Shown one piece after another: positions 1-7,895 of a stretch of DNA of 64,000 bases. The notes beneath the pieces are model-generated. The model was not told the DNA's origin. It was given only the letters and a program-made list of their open reading frames with translations, and searched no databases. Within the stretch, counting starts at the first letter, position 1. Each line of letters begins with the position of its first letter. The position numbers were made by a program, and so were the translations under genes. Origin of the DNA: Paenibacillus fonticola DSM 21315 (GTDB taxonomy: Bacteria > Bacillota > Bacilli > Paenibacillales > Paenibacillaceae); the NCBI RefSeq assembly GCF_000381905.1, contig NZ_KB907250.1:27323-91322 (forward strand), given 5' to 3'.

Positions 1-633
1 GGGTTAGATGGACTGAGTGAGCAAACGGTCAAAGCATTGGACAAGCAGCTGCTGACAGCGGAAACGGGGGAGAGATTCCTCTGTTTATTTGAGGAAAGCC
101 TCGGGCCAGATCGTTTGGATGAAGCCCGAGGTGCCATGAAACGAGGCCTTCGTTTTGCTTTGATTGTACCGCAAGCTCTAAGCCGGGCAGTGCAGATCTG
201 CAGTGATCCGTGGCTAAACGCTATTCAGGAATGGACGCAGGAAGTGCTTGGGCCGGAATGGCAAATTCATAGCGGCAGTTGGCCATTGGGCTTTGAAACT
301 CCCGCTATGATGTGGCGGATTACCGATATGGAAGTATCGCCACGGGGCAGGACGTTTTTTGAGCTGAAAAAACAGTTCACTGCCTTCATAGCCGGAATGG
401 ATGCCAACCAGGAGCATCAGGCTATTCTTTCTCTAGTTGAGGCTTTGGGAAGAAGTGTTAAAATTCCGCTGCATCCAGGAGATCAAACGTATTTAACCGT
501 TCTTGAACCGAGGGTGAATATGAACGCGAATAAAGCCACGGAGGGACAACTGTCCGTGACGTTCAGCCGGCGCATCGCGGATTCCATGGATAAGGGGCCG
601 CTGATGCAGTTTATTCAATATACCAGAATATAA
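1..633 (+). CDS. Phage tail terminator-like protein (5'-truncated)
   Basis: The reading frame is open from base 1, so the gene starts upstream of the window; an internal TTG at 37 is not needed as a start. About 210 residues are visible. The C-terminal part (PRVNMNANKATEGQLSVTFS) is beta-strand-like and resembles small tail-completion proteins encoded just before the sheath gene in PBSX-like modules (the XkdJ position). It is followed after 18 bases by the YkzM-like gene and then the sheath, on the same strand and probably in one late operon. No catalytic motif is visible. The role as tail terminator or connector is inferred mainly from position; it could be another neck protein. Confidence 0.5.
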   Translation, partial: GLDGLSEQTVKALDKQLLTAETGERFLCLFEESLGPDRLDEARGAMKRGLRFALIVPQALSRAVQICSDPWLNAIQEWTQEVLGPEWQIHSGSWPLGFETPAMMWRITDMEVSPRGRTFFELKKQFTAFIAGMDANQEHQAILSLVEALGRSVKIPLHPGDQTYLTVLEPRVNMNANKATEGQLSVTFSRRIADSMDKGPLMQFIQYTRI

Positions 634-651
634 ATTTGAGGTGGTAAAACT

Positions 652-1104
652 ATGGCACAAAAAAAGCAGACGGCACAAGCGGTCCAAACAACCGAGGCGA
701 CTCAAGCCGCCAATGAAGCTTATGCTGATAACGCTGGTAATGCTGGTAATGCAGCTAATGCTGGTAATGCAGCTAATGCTGGTAATGCAGCTAATGCAGG
801 TAAAGTAACCGAAGCAGCTAATGCAGCAAATGCAGGTAAAGCAGCCAAAGCAACCAAAGCAACCAAAGTAACCAAAGTAACCAAAGTAACCAAAGCAACC
901 AAAGCTGTCAAAGCATCTGAGGCTGCCGAGCCAGTGTATCCGCTTGGTGAAATTATGCAGCAGTCGGAAGCGTTGATGGGTGTGAAGCAGGAGGTGCTGG
1001 CTGGCGCATTTCATCATTTGCCTGATGACACGACCAGCGCTGGTTTGACAGTAAAAGAAGCGAAAGAGCAGGTACAACTATTTTTGAATAGGAAGGTGAA
1101 GTAA
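652..1104 (+). CDS. YqzN/YkzM-domain phage protein with low-complexity repeats
   Basis: A 150-residue protein with a good ribosome binding site (GAGGTGG). Residues about 20-88 are an Asn/Ala/Gly run (NAGNAANAGNAANAG) followed by Lys/Ala/Thr/Val units (KATKATKVTKVTKV), encoded by tandem DNA repeats. The last 55 residues, from YPLGEIMQQSEALMG to the end, look like the short YqzN/YkzM domain found just upstream of the sheath gene in Bacillus PBSX and skin prophages. The normal protein is only the C-terminal domain, so the N-terminal 95 residues are an expansion. The function of the family is unknown; a role in tail assembly is inferred from its fixed position. The stop codon and the sheath start are separated by two bases. 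Confidence 0.65.
   Translation: MAQKKQTAQAVQTTEATQAANEAYADNAGNAGNAANAGNAANAGNAANAGKVTEAANAANAGKAAKATKATKVTKVTKVTKATKAVKASEAAEPVYPLGEIMQQSEALMGVKQEVLAGAFHHLPDDTTSAGLTVKEAKEQVQLFLNRKVK
727..915 (+). repeat. Tandem coding microsatellite in the YkzM-like gene
   Basis: Units of the type GGTAATGCAGCTAATGCT are repeated, then switch to AAAGCAACC / AAAGTAACC 9-mers. All units are multiples of three, so copy-number change would alter length without shifting the frame. Confidence 0.85.
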
Positions 1105-1106
1105 TT

Positions 1107-2570
1107 ATGGCAGCAGGAAATTGGAATTTGACGAGTCAGCCGGTATTGCCGGGACTGTTCATGAACTTTGTAAGTGCCGCGGGATCAGCGATCGTGCCAG
1201 GCGCACGCGGCGTGGTGGTTGCTCCTGTGAAGGCGCATTGGGGGCCGATCGGCCAATTTGTTGAGGTAACGAGCGAGAATGCGATCAGGGAGCTGTTCTC
1301 GAATGATGAATCCGAAGGGGCAACGGCTTACACGACGCTGTTCTTGTCCTTGCTTGGCGGCGCGAAGAAGCTGCTGGCCTACCGGATTGCGGATAGCTCC
1401 GCTGCTTCGGCCGAGCTCGTGCTGAAGAATAGCGAAGCGAGCCCGGTGGATGCTTTGAAGTTGAATGCCAAATACGCAGGTGTGCGTGGCAATGCATTCA
1501 AGGTGACGATTCAGCCAAGCTTGGCAGTACCGGATGTGAAGGAGCTCAAGCTGTATGAAGGCAACGCGCTGCTCCGCACGATTACGCTCGGAAATGGCAA
1601 TGTGGATGCTGCTGTTACCGCGATCAATGAAGATGCGGGGAACAAGTGGATTGTGGCGGAGAAGCTGTCTGGCGGCGTGCTTGCCGACGTGTCCGGCGTT
1701 GCTCTGGAGGGCGGAGCAAGCGGAATTTCCGGAATTACGAACGCGGATTATATCGCGGCTATGGACGCTTTTGAGACGCAGGATTTCCATGTCCTGACGC
1801 TCGATGGGGTGACCGACGTTGCACTGCGGACCAGCCTCGTCGCCTGGGTCAAACGGGTTCGCAGTGAGGGAAAAGGCATTTTGGCAGTGCTCGGCGGATC
1901 GCTGGCAGAGGATACGGGTGCAGATGCTGTGAATAAAGCCATTGCCCGCAGCGTGGCAGCGGACTTTGAGGGAGTTGTTAACGTAGGTTCGGGGGCCGTA
2001 TTGAACGGAAAATCGTATTCCTCCGCACAGGTCGCTTCTTGGGTCGCCGGGTTGATTGCTGGACAGGCCTTGAAAGAGTCCACGACGTATGCCGCGTCGC
2101 CATTTGAGGACGTGACTCGCCGCTGGACGCGCTCGGAGCAGGAGCAGGCGGTGCAAAACGGCGTATTCCTGTTGGTGCATGACGGCCGCCGGGTTAAGGT
2201 GCTGCGCGGGGTGAACAGTCTGATTACTTTGCAGCAGGGCCAGAACAAGGGCTGGAAGAAAATCCGCAAAATCCGCGTCATCGACCAGATTAACGCTGAT
2301 CTGCAGCGGCAGGCGGAGGATCATTACATCGGCAAGGTCAACAACACGGAGGAAGGCCGTCAGGCGCTGATCAGCGCAGGCCAGCAGTATTTGCAGACTT
2401 TAGCTGCGGAAGGTGTCATCGAAGCCACGGGCTACGATGTAACGCTGGATCCGAGATTTTATGGGGATGGCGCGGTCATGCAGCCTGAGGATGATCAGGT
2501 GTTCCTGACCTGGCAGGCGGACGACACTGATGTGATGGAACAAATTTTCGGCACGTTCTACGTGCAATAA
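1107..2570 (+). CDS. xkdK: Contractile tail sheath protein (XkdK-like)
   Basis: A 487-residue tail sheath subunit. It polymerises around the tail tube and contracts to drive the tube into a target cell. The start (MAAGNWNLTSQPVLPGLFMNF) with an N-terminal beta-arm, the central insertion domain and a C-terminal region rich in charged beta/alpha elements match PBSX XkdK/phage tail sheath family proteins in order and length. It is directly followed by the tube gene (21 bases), the standard sheath-tube pair of myovirus tails. The ribosome binding site GGAAGGTGAAG precedes ATG. The codon usage is more GC-rich than the fibre genes downstream. Recognition is confident from sequence style and synteny. 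Confidence 0.9.
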   Translation: MAAGNWNLTSQPVLPGLFMNFVSAAGSAIVPGARGVVVAPVKAHWGPIGQFVEVTSENAIRELFSNDESEGATAYTTLFLSLLGGAKKLLAYRIADSSAASAELVLKNSEASPVDALKLNAKYAGVRGNAFKVTIQPSLAVPDVKELKLYEGNALLRTITLGNGNVDAAVTAINEDAGNKWIVAEKLSGGVLADVSGVALEGGASGISGITNADYIAAMDAFETQDFHVLTLDGVTDVALRTSLVAWVKRVRSEGKGILAVLGGSLAEDTGADAVNKAIARSVAADFEGVVNVGSGAVLNGKSYSSAQVASWVAGLIAGQALKESTTYAASPFEDVTRRWTRSEQEQAVQNGVFLLVHDGRRVKVLRGVNSLITLQQGQNKGWKKIRKIRVIDQINADLQRQAEDHYIGKVNNTEEGRQALISAGQQYLQTLAAEGVIEATGYDVTLDPRFYGDGAVMQPEDDQVFLTWQADDTDVMEQIFGTFYVQ

Positions 2571-2591
2571 TTTTGAGGGGGAATATAGAAG

Positions 2592-3008
2592 ATGGCACAA
2601 TATCTCGATCCAAGCCGCGTCATTATGGGGACGTTCGGGCAGATTTTTATCGATGGCGTATGGCAGTCGAACCTGAATCACTTAGAGGCCAATGTAGAGG
2701 CGGATAAAAGAGAACTCAATCTGGTGGGCACGGAATACACGGTTTTCAAGCTGGGTCGTAAAAAAGGCACCGGCACGATGAGCGGCTACAAGGTGACCTC
2801 CGATATGATTCAGAGGGGCTTCCAGAAGTTCAATATTATTCAGAAGCTGGATGACCCAGAGGCGTACGGCTTTGAACGCATTGAGCTGAAAAACTGCATG
2901 GTCGACAGAATTCAGCTGGCGAACTGGACGGCAGGAGAAGAGGTTGCTGAGGAAACGCCGTTCACCTTCGAAGGCTATGAGCTGCTTGATCCGATCATCG
3001 CACCTTAA
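2592..3008 (+). CDS. xkdM: Tail tube protein (XkdM-like)
   Basis: A 138-residue inner tail tube subunit. The protein forms stacked hexameric rings inside the sheath. The sequence (GTFGQIFIDGVWQSNLNHLE near the start and a conserved FTFEGYELLD near the end) is typical of the XkdM/YqbM family. GAGGGGGAATATAGAAG serves as the ribosome binding region. It sits between the sheath and the tail chaperone, as in PBSX. No anomalies are visible. Confidence 0.9.
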   Translation: MAQYLDPSRVIMGTFGQIFIDGVWQSNLNHLEANVEADKRELNLVGTEYTVFKLGRKKGTGTMSGYKVTSDMIQRGFQKFNIIQKLDDPEAYGFERIELKNCMVDRIQLANWTAGEEVAEETPFTFEGYELLDPIIAP

Positions 3009-3039
3009 ATAATGGTTGAATTGAAAGGGGAAAACCGGA

Positions 3040-3501
3040 ATGAGTGAAGTGAAAGAGTGGAATGAACAGGATATTTTGGACGGTCTCTTCGAGACGGCAG
3101 CGAATTTGCCGGAAGAGACCGTTTTTATTTCCCGGCTGAGTCTGCGCGTTACGCTGTGTGGCTTAACCTCCAGCAAAGTCGACTCGATTCGCGAGCGGTG
3201 TACGATCCGCAAAACCTCTAAAGGCCAGGTTTCGGAAAAAATCGACAGTGAGCTCTTTAATGCCACGCTGATTAAGGAAGCGACCTCTGCACTGGAGGTT
3301 GTGCGTAAGCTGGACGACGGCCAGGAGCAAGGCGTGAAGCTGACCGGCTGGGGCGACGAGCGCATTACGAGCCGGCTAAAGCTGTCTGGCGGCGATGAAG
3401 CTGTCCGTCGTCTTTTGCTTGCGGGAGAGCTTGACGCCGTAGGTGACAAGGTGCTGGAGATTTCCGGCTTCGGGGTGGATATTGCCGATCTAAAAAACTA
3501 G
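3040..3501 (+). CDS. xkdN: Tail assembly chaperone, 0-frame product (XkdN-like)
   Basis: A 153-residue acidic protein in the position of XkdN, between the tube and the tape measure. Proteins here act as chaperones for the tape measure during tail assembly, and in many phages a second, longer form is made by ribosomal frameshifting (lambda gpG/gpGT). The last sense codons and stop are CTA AAA AAC TAG, which places a canonical slippery heptamer A AAA AAC in the correct phase at 3492-3498. The -1 frame from there is open and runs into the small downstream reading frame. The ribosome binding site GAAAGGGGAAAACC precedes ATG. Function is inferred from family and position. Confidence 0.85.
   Translation: MSEVKEWNEQDILDGLFETAANLPEETVFISRLSLRVTLCGLTSSKVDSIRERCTIRKTSKGQVSEKIDSELFNATLIKEATSALEVVRKLDDGQEQGVKLTGWGDERITSRLKLSGGDEAVRRLLLAGELDAVGDKVLEISGFGVDIADLKN
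3492..3498 (+). promoter_or_regulatory. Probable -1 ribosomal frameshift site (A AAA AAC)
   Basis: The heptamer sits directly before the 0-frame stop TAG and in the X XXY YYZ phase needed for -1 slippage. Shifting gives CTA GTA AAC TCC GGC GGC ATG, which joins the downstream frame without a stop. About 30 bases downstream a short imperfect hairpin (CTGTTCC with GGAGCAG) could stimulate slippage. Confidence 0.75.
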
Positions 3502-3683
3502 TAAACTCCGGCGGCATGACGACGCTGCTGTTCCATTTGTGGAGCAGGCATAGTCTGCGCCCCGGAGAGTTCTGGTCTCTCCCGAAGGGAGAGCGCATGC
3601 TGCTGAGGGCTTTTACGGAGAAGGAGCTGGAGATGATGACATCTTCAGCCTCGCCGTACGGCTCCGGGCGGAAGCCCGGTTAA
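3498..3683 (+). CDS. Tail assembly chaperone -1 frameshift extension
   Basis: This frame is entered by -1 slippage at A AAA AAC and adds about 61 residues to the XkdN-like protein, giving a fusion of about 214 residues. An in-frame ATG at 3516 could also allow a 55-residue product, but no good ribosome binding site precedes it. The segment MTTLLFHLWSRHSLRPGEFW followed by LPKGERMLLRAF has the Trp, Leu-Pro-x-Gly-Glu and Leu-Leu-x-Ala-Phe pattern of the second (T) part of tail-chaperone pairs. That pattern, together with its position just before the tape measure gene, supports a GT-type product. This is too short for many gene finders and is easily missed. Confidence 0.7.
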   Translation, partial: LVNSGGMTTLLFHLWSRHSLRPGEFWSLPKGERMLLRAFTEKELEMMTSSASPYGSGRKPG

Positions 3684-3732
3684 AGCCGGATGGATTATGG
3701 CAGAGACGATGACGGCAGAAAGGAGGTAAAAC

Positions 3733-5373
3733 GTGGCGAATCATGAACTGCGTTCCATGGACATCATTATCGATTCCCGGGATATCGACGCAACGGAGAA
3801 GAAACTGCGGGGGCTAGACCGGATGCTGGTACAAACCCAGCGGCGCGCTCTCGCTCTTGGCAGCACGAGGATACGGCCGAGCATTACGCTGGAGGACCGT
3901 TTCACGGAAACAGCCATCCGGCTCAGTGCAACGATGAAGCGGCTTAATCAGGCAGCGGCCCGTCCGGTAGCGGAACTGATCGATCTGGCGACGCCGAAGA
4001 TCGCCGAGATCAGGGGCGCGCTGCAGGAGCTGAGCCGTACCCGGTGGCGGGTTGAGGTGGACGTTGGTGGCTTTGGCGCTGCGCTTGGCAGCTCTGTTGC
4101 CGAGCAGATCTGTGCAGAAGGGCAAAGCTTAATGCAGCGGATTTCGGTGACTCTTAAGGAAGCTTTAGAGTGTATTTTTGATGCGCTGGAAGTTGTCGAA
4201 TGTCCGGCTGTGGCGGTAGGAGAGTGTAAATGCGGAGAACCCTCGGGATCTAGCCCGCAGGAGAGCGAACCGCTATGCGGGGCAGCGGGCAAGATATCTG
4301 GAGAGGCGTTTTTTGAAGCGTTTCTGGAGGTTATTAATCCTCAGCGAATAGCAGGTAAGTTGGCTAACTTGCCATGGGATGAGATCCTATCATCTAGCAT
4401 GGCTTACTTGAAGAAATTTGGAAGTGATATTCTTGATAGTTTGGTAAAGGATATCAGAGACAAATTGATCGAGATAGGGGCAACTAAACTAAAAAGCTAT
4501 TGGGACAACAGCAAATTAAAAAAGGAATGGATCCCCAAAGCTTGGGAGAGCAGTAAAGGTAAGTTGGATGAATGGGCTCCCAAGGCTAGAAATTTTTTGG
4601 ATAAAACTACAAGCAAGGCTACGGACTTTCTTAGCAAACCCTGGGTGAAGAAGACAACTAAATTTGTTGGTAAATGGGGAGGAAAGTTATTAAAAAAAGT
4701 CCCGATTGTGTCGAGTTTATTTAGCATTGTTGAAATAATTAATGCCAAACCTGGCAGGGAAAGAGTAGAGAAAATAGGTGGATTTTTAGGTGGCCTTGCA
4801 GGTGGTACAATAGGAGCAGCGTTAGGAGGCGGAATTTTATCAATTCCAGCTGGGCTTGCTGGAGGTGTGCTGGGTGAATATGCTGGTGAATGGGTAGGGG
4901 GAGCGTTATTTGATCTTTTCTATGGAAAGAAGAAGCAGCCAGAAACAGATTCCGGCTACCCACTTGGAACATCGAAAGCTGACGTCTTTTTACAGGGACA
5001 TAGTGATACTTACTCAACAAAGGATAAGGAGAACTGGAAGCGGGAGCTTATTTACGGCTCACAATCTACCCAGTCGATTGCTCCGCTAACCGAAGAGGAA
5101 ATTAATAGTGTGGCGGAATATTTTAAAGAGAAGCAGGAGCCCGCTGCAGTACCGGCGCCAATGCCTCTGCCGAATTATGCTCCAGGACCTGCTCCTGTGC
5201 CATTTCCAGCAATTACCTTTAACATGCCGCCAGGTCTGATTCAAATTCATGAAAGGCAAGAAGACATCGATATCGATAGCCTCACTGATCAGGTAGGATG
5301 GAGTGTTGCCCAAAATTTGAACAGAATGATGAAAAACATGAAGAGATATGGGGTGGTACAGGGTGGAAATTAG
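3733..5373 (+). CDS. Tail tape measure protein (XkdO-like, short)
   Basis: A 546-residue tape measure candidate starting at GTG after a strong AAAGGAGG. It sits between the chaperone and the LysM protein, as XkdO does. Residues 1-190 are mixed helical. Residues about 215-315 are a Lys/Trp-rich helical region (KEWIPKAWESSKGKLDEWAP). Residues about 355-395 form a Gly/Ala-rich hydrophobic stretch (GGFLGGLAGGTIGAALGGGI), common in tape measures. A Pro-rich linker comes before the C terminus. PBSX XkdO is more than 1300 residues, so this tail would be much shorter if the length rule holds. Base composition changes to AT-rich from about 4320 to 5050, which suggests a mosaic gene. Function is inferred from position and architecture. 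Confidence 0.75.
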   Translation: MANHELRSMDIIIDSRDIDATEKKLRGLDRMLVQTQRRALALGSTRIRPSITLEDRFTETAIRLSATMKRLNQAAARPVAELIDLATPKIAEIRGALQELSRTRWRVEVDVGGFGAALGSSVAEQICAEGQSLMQRISVTLKEALECIFDALEVVECPAVAVGECKCGEPSGSSPQESEPLCGAAGKISGEAFFEAFLEVINPQRIAGKLANLPWDEILSSSMAYLKKFGSDILDSLVKDIRDKLIEIGATKLKSYWDNSKLKKEWIPKAWESSKGKLDEWAPKARNFLDKTTSKATDFLSKPWVKKTTKFVGKWGGKLLKKVPIVSSLFSIVEIINAKPGRERVEKIGGFLGGLAGGTIGAALGGGILSIPAGLAGGVLGEYAGEWVGGALFDLFYGKKKQPETDSGYPLGTSKADVFLQGHSDTYSTKDKENWKRELIYGSQSTQSIAPLTEEEINSVAEYFKEKQEPAAVPAPMPLPNYAPGPAPVPFPAITFNMPPGLIQIHERQEDIDIDSLTDQVGWSVAQNLNRMMKNMKRYGVVQGGN

Positions 5374-5998
5374 TTTGCGGGATGAAGCTGCAGGCACCGA
5401 TTTCGTGTTCCCCGTCAACCCGGAAGAGGTGAGGATCACTCGGGGCAAAGGCTTCGAGACGATGAATATACTATCTTACGGGGAATTTGATATCGCAACA
5501 GCAGAGAGGGTGAGGGAGATCACCTTCTCTTCTTTTTTTCCTGCACGATGGGGAGATAACGAAATACAGCCCGCTCCAAAGGAAGCGATGCACTTGCTGA
5601 CTGAGATGATGAACAGCAAAAGTCCCGTCCGATTGATGATAGGGAATATGGTGAACCTGCTTGTCTTTATCACGGTACATGACACTACGTTTAAGGGCGG
5701 GGAACCCGACGATATTTACTTCGATCTGACGGCCCGGGCGTGGAGGCAGCCAAAGGTTCACACGAAGGCGGGAAGCGCTGCAGGCGGCGGGAATAGCGGC
5801 GGTGGCACGAGTCGTCCTGATTTGAAAAAAACGCCGAAAGCCTACGCCGTCAAGTCCGGCGACAGCCTATCCAAAATCGCCAAGCTGGAGCTCGGCGACA
5901 GCTCCAAATGGTCGGCCATTTATGATCTGAACAAGAAAACGATCGGTCCTAACCCCAATTTGATCAAACCGGGGCAAAAGCTGGTGATGCCGTCATGA
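5348..5998 (+). CDS. xkdP: LysM-domain baseplate protein (XkdP-like)
   Basis: A 216-residue protein. The N-terminal 125 residues (EVRITRGKGFETMNILSYGE and FSSFFPARW) match the XkdP/gp53-like baseplate family. A Gly/Ser linker follows, then a C-terminal LysM motif at about 164-214 (YAVKSGDSLSKIAKLELGD to NPNLIKPGQKLVMPS), which binds peptidoglycan. The frame opens with ATG at 5348, overlapping the tape measure by 26 bases; GTG at 5363 is an alternative start with GGGGTGG upstream. The stop overlaps the next ATG (ATGA). Probably part of the baseplate hub that touches the cell wall. Confidence 0.85.
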   Translation: MGWYRVEISLRDEAAGTDFVFPVNPEEVRITRGKGFETMNILSYGEFDIATAERVREITFSSFFPARWGDNEIQPAPKEAMHLLTEMMNSKSPVRLMIGNMVNLLVFITVHDTTFKGGEPDDIYFDLTARAWRQPKVHTKAGSAAGGGNSGGGTSRPDLKKTPKAYAVKSGDSLSKIAKLELGDSSKWSAIYDLNKKTIGPNPNLIKPGQKLVMPS

Positions 5999-7011
5999 GT
6001 TATGAGGTGGTTTTGGAAGATAAGTATTATTTGCGGGAACTGATCGAGAGTGTCTCCTTAACCGATTCGTTAGATCAAATTTCGTATGAGGCTCGCATCA
6101 ATCTACGGATACCTGAATCTGGACTGGCGATTGCCCCGGGACAGACGATTCGCGTAAGCGGAGTGCCCTATGGGGGCAAGGAAATGGTCTATCTGCTGAA
6201 TCCCGGCGTGGTGTGGGAATGCACCAGCAGCAATCGTGGCAGCAAGAGCCTTAGCCTTGTGGTGTACGACCGGACGATTTACCTTGCGAAATCGGAGGAT
6301 GAGTACTTATTTTCTTCGGGAGGAACAGCCAGTCAGCGGCTGAAGAAATATGCGCAGGATTGGCAAATCAAGCTGGCCTCCATTCCGGACACGGGAAAGG
6401 CGCTGAGCAAGGCGACTTACCGTTCTCAACCGATCTATAACATGATCGTGACGGACTTAAGAGAGACGGTAAAGCTTGGCGGGGATGCGTACATGCCTCG
6501 GATGACGCCTGCGGGCCTCGAGCTGTTCAAAATTGGCAGCAACAAAACCGTATGGAAGCTTGAAGCACTGGAGGGCATCGATCAGCACCGGACCTTGGAA
6601 GGAACGGTCACTAAGGTCAAAGTGATTGGCAGCACGGATAGCAGTAAGCCGGCGAGTACTGGAGCCAGCAGCGATAAGAACAAAGCCGATCCCCCCTCGC
6701 AATTTTTGGCGGTAGAGACGGGGGAAGTCAGTAAGTTCGGCACTTTGCAGCGAATTGTGCAGGACGAGGATGTAAAGACGCCGGCGGATGCCAAAAAATT
6801 GGCCAAAGGCATGCTGACTGGCCTCCAGGAGACCTTTACCGTAAACGGACTCGACATTAACACGCTGCGGGCTGGAGATAAGGTGGAGCTAAACGGCCTG
6901 GAGCTGATCGTCATGTCTGTATCGCATGAGCTGGGCGATCCGGGACGCATGTCGCTGGAGCTGGGGTCATACGACTACGTGAAAAGGAGGTATTATCTCA
7001 ACTATGGCTGA
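5995..7011 (+). CDS. xkdQ: Baseplate hub protein (XkdQ-like)
   Basis: A 338-residue protein in the XkdQ position, translationally coupled to XkdP by an ATGA overlap. XkdQ-like proteins resemble the gpD/gp27 hub that links the tube to the spike. Motifs include an N-terminal beta-barrel start (YYLRELIESVSLTDSLDQIS) and the C-terminal LNGLELIVMSVSHELGDPGR, typical of hub proteins. A Ser/Lys/Asp-rich linker lies at about 215-235. It overlaps the next gene by eight bases. Confidence 0.85.
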   Translation: MSYEVVLEDKYYLRELIESVSLTDSLDQISYEARINLRIPESGLAIAPGQTIRVSGVPYGGKEMVYLLNPGVVWECTSSNRGSKSLSLVVYDRTIYLAKSEDEYLFSSGGTASQRLKKYAQDWQIKLASIPDTGKALSKATYRSQPIYNMIVTDLRETVKLGGDAYMPRMTPAGLELFKIGSNKTVWKLEALEGIDQHRTLEGTVTKVKVIGSTDSSKPASTGASSDKNKADPPSQFLAVETGEVSKFGTLQRIVQDEDVKTPADAKKLAKGMLTGLQETFTVNGLDINTLRAGDKVELNGLELIVMSVSHELGDPGRMSLELGSYDYVKRRYYLNYG

Positions 7012-7417
7012 TCCTTATAAATCGTTGGCAGCGGCATTCCGGGATCAGATGACGGGGTATGCCAAAGATATGCTGTCCGGCATGTCCACAGAGCTTGGAA
7101 CAATAACGGCGTCGGGGCTGAAGCTGGATCATTTCAAGCATGAAATCAAAAGTTATTTGGTTGCTGATTTTCCGGTCACTCTGGGGATTCCGGCTTTTCA
7201 TATGGTAGGAACGATGATGTCGCCTGTCGATCAAGAAGGGTACCCGCTTGGAGTACCGGGCCCGCGAACGCGTTTTGAATTTGAGGCTACCGAGATCCAG
7301 GACGTTCGCGTCAATCTGGCCGATGGCCTTCAGCCGGGGGATCGCGTCATTGCCGTTAATTTGAATGGCGGCCATGAGGTGGTCGTCATGTGCAGGGTGG
7401 TGAGTCAAGGTGGCTAA
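7004..7417 (+). CDS. xkdR: DUF2577 baseplate protein (XkdR-like)
   Basis: A 137-residue protein. Order and length fit XkdR (DUF2577), a small OB-fold-like protein between the hub and XkdS in PBSX-like clusters. The C-terminal stretch LADGLQPGDRVIAVNLNGG fits the family pattern. AAAAGGAGG lies upstream, within the end of the hub gene. The stop overlaps the next start by eight bases. A spike or hub accessory role is inferred from position. Confidence 0.8.
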   Translation: MADPYKSLAAAFRDQMTGYAKDMLSGMSTELGTITASGLKLDHFKHEIKSYLVADFPVTLGIPAFHMVGTMMSPVDQEGYPLGVPGPRTRFEFEATEIQDVRVNLADGLQPGDRVIAVNLNGGHEVVVMCRVVSQGG

Positions 7418-7895
7418 TTTATTTCCAGAGGAGCAGGAATGGGGCGCTGGTGCGGGCGTAGATGGATTGAATGAGTTGAACGTGCTGCAGGGGCAGAGTA
7501 CGGCAACTGGAGGAATGTTTGGGCGGAGCTGGCTGTTTGATTTTTCCGCAGGAGAGTTCTTGATGACCCCAACGCGAAAAATAGTACCCGCCGACGAGAC
7601 TGCAGCCTGGATCATGTGGTGTGAGAAGGCCGTGCGAACCCCAAGGTATCATCATTTAATTTACTCTCGTAATTATGGCCAGGAATATGACAGTCTGATT
7701 GGCAGGAAAGGAAACCGGACTACGCTGGAATCCGAAATTCAGCGCATGACGACAGAGGTACTGATGGCAGACCCGCGTACGGCGCGGGTGGATCAGTTTT
7801 CTTTTCGCTGGTCGGGGGATGCTTGCTTGTTTTCCTGCCAAGTGATGAATGTAAGAGACGAGACTGTGGTCTTAGAAGGGAGTGTGACCGTGTAA
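7410..7895 (+). CDS. xkdS: DUF2634 baseplate wedge protein (XkdS-like)
   Basis: A 161-residue protein in the XkdS position. XkdS/DUF2634 proteins are related to the gp25-like wedge components that connect the hub to baseplate J. The segment YSRNYGQEYDSLIGRKGNRT and the C-terminal VRDETVVLEGSV are typical of the family. The start overlaps XkdR by eight bases and the stop overlaps the next start (TAATG), a tightly coupled operon. Confidence 0.8.
   Translation: MANLFPEEQEWGAGAGVDGLNELNVLQGQSTATGGMFGRSWLFDFSAGEFLMTPTRKIVPADETAAWIMWCEKAVRTPRYHHLIYSRNYGQEYDSLIGRKGNRTTLESEIQRMTTEVLMADPRTARVDQFSFRWSGDACLFSCQVMNVRDETVVLEGSVTV

Noticed and set aside
720..911. Minus-strand frame of Ala/Leu/Val repeats
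   Set aside because: Antisense shadow of the YkzM-like microsatellite; no ribosome binding site.
1185..2324. 379-codon minus-strand frame
   Set aside because: Antisense to the sheath gene, atypical residue composition, no start signal.
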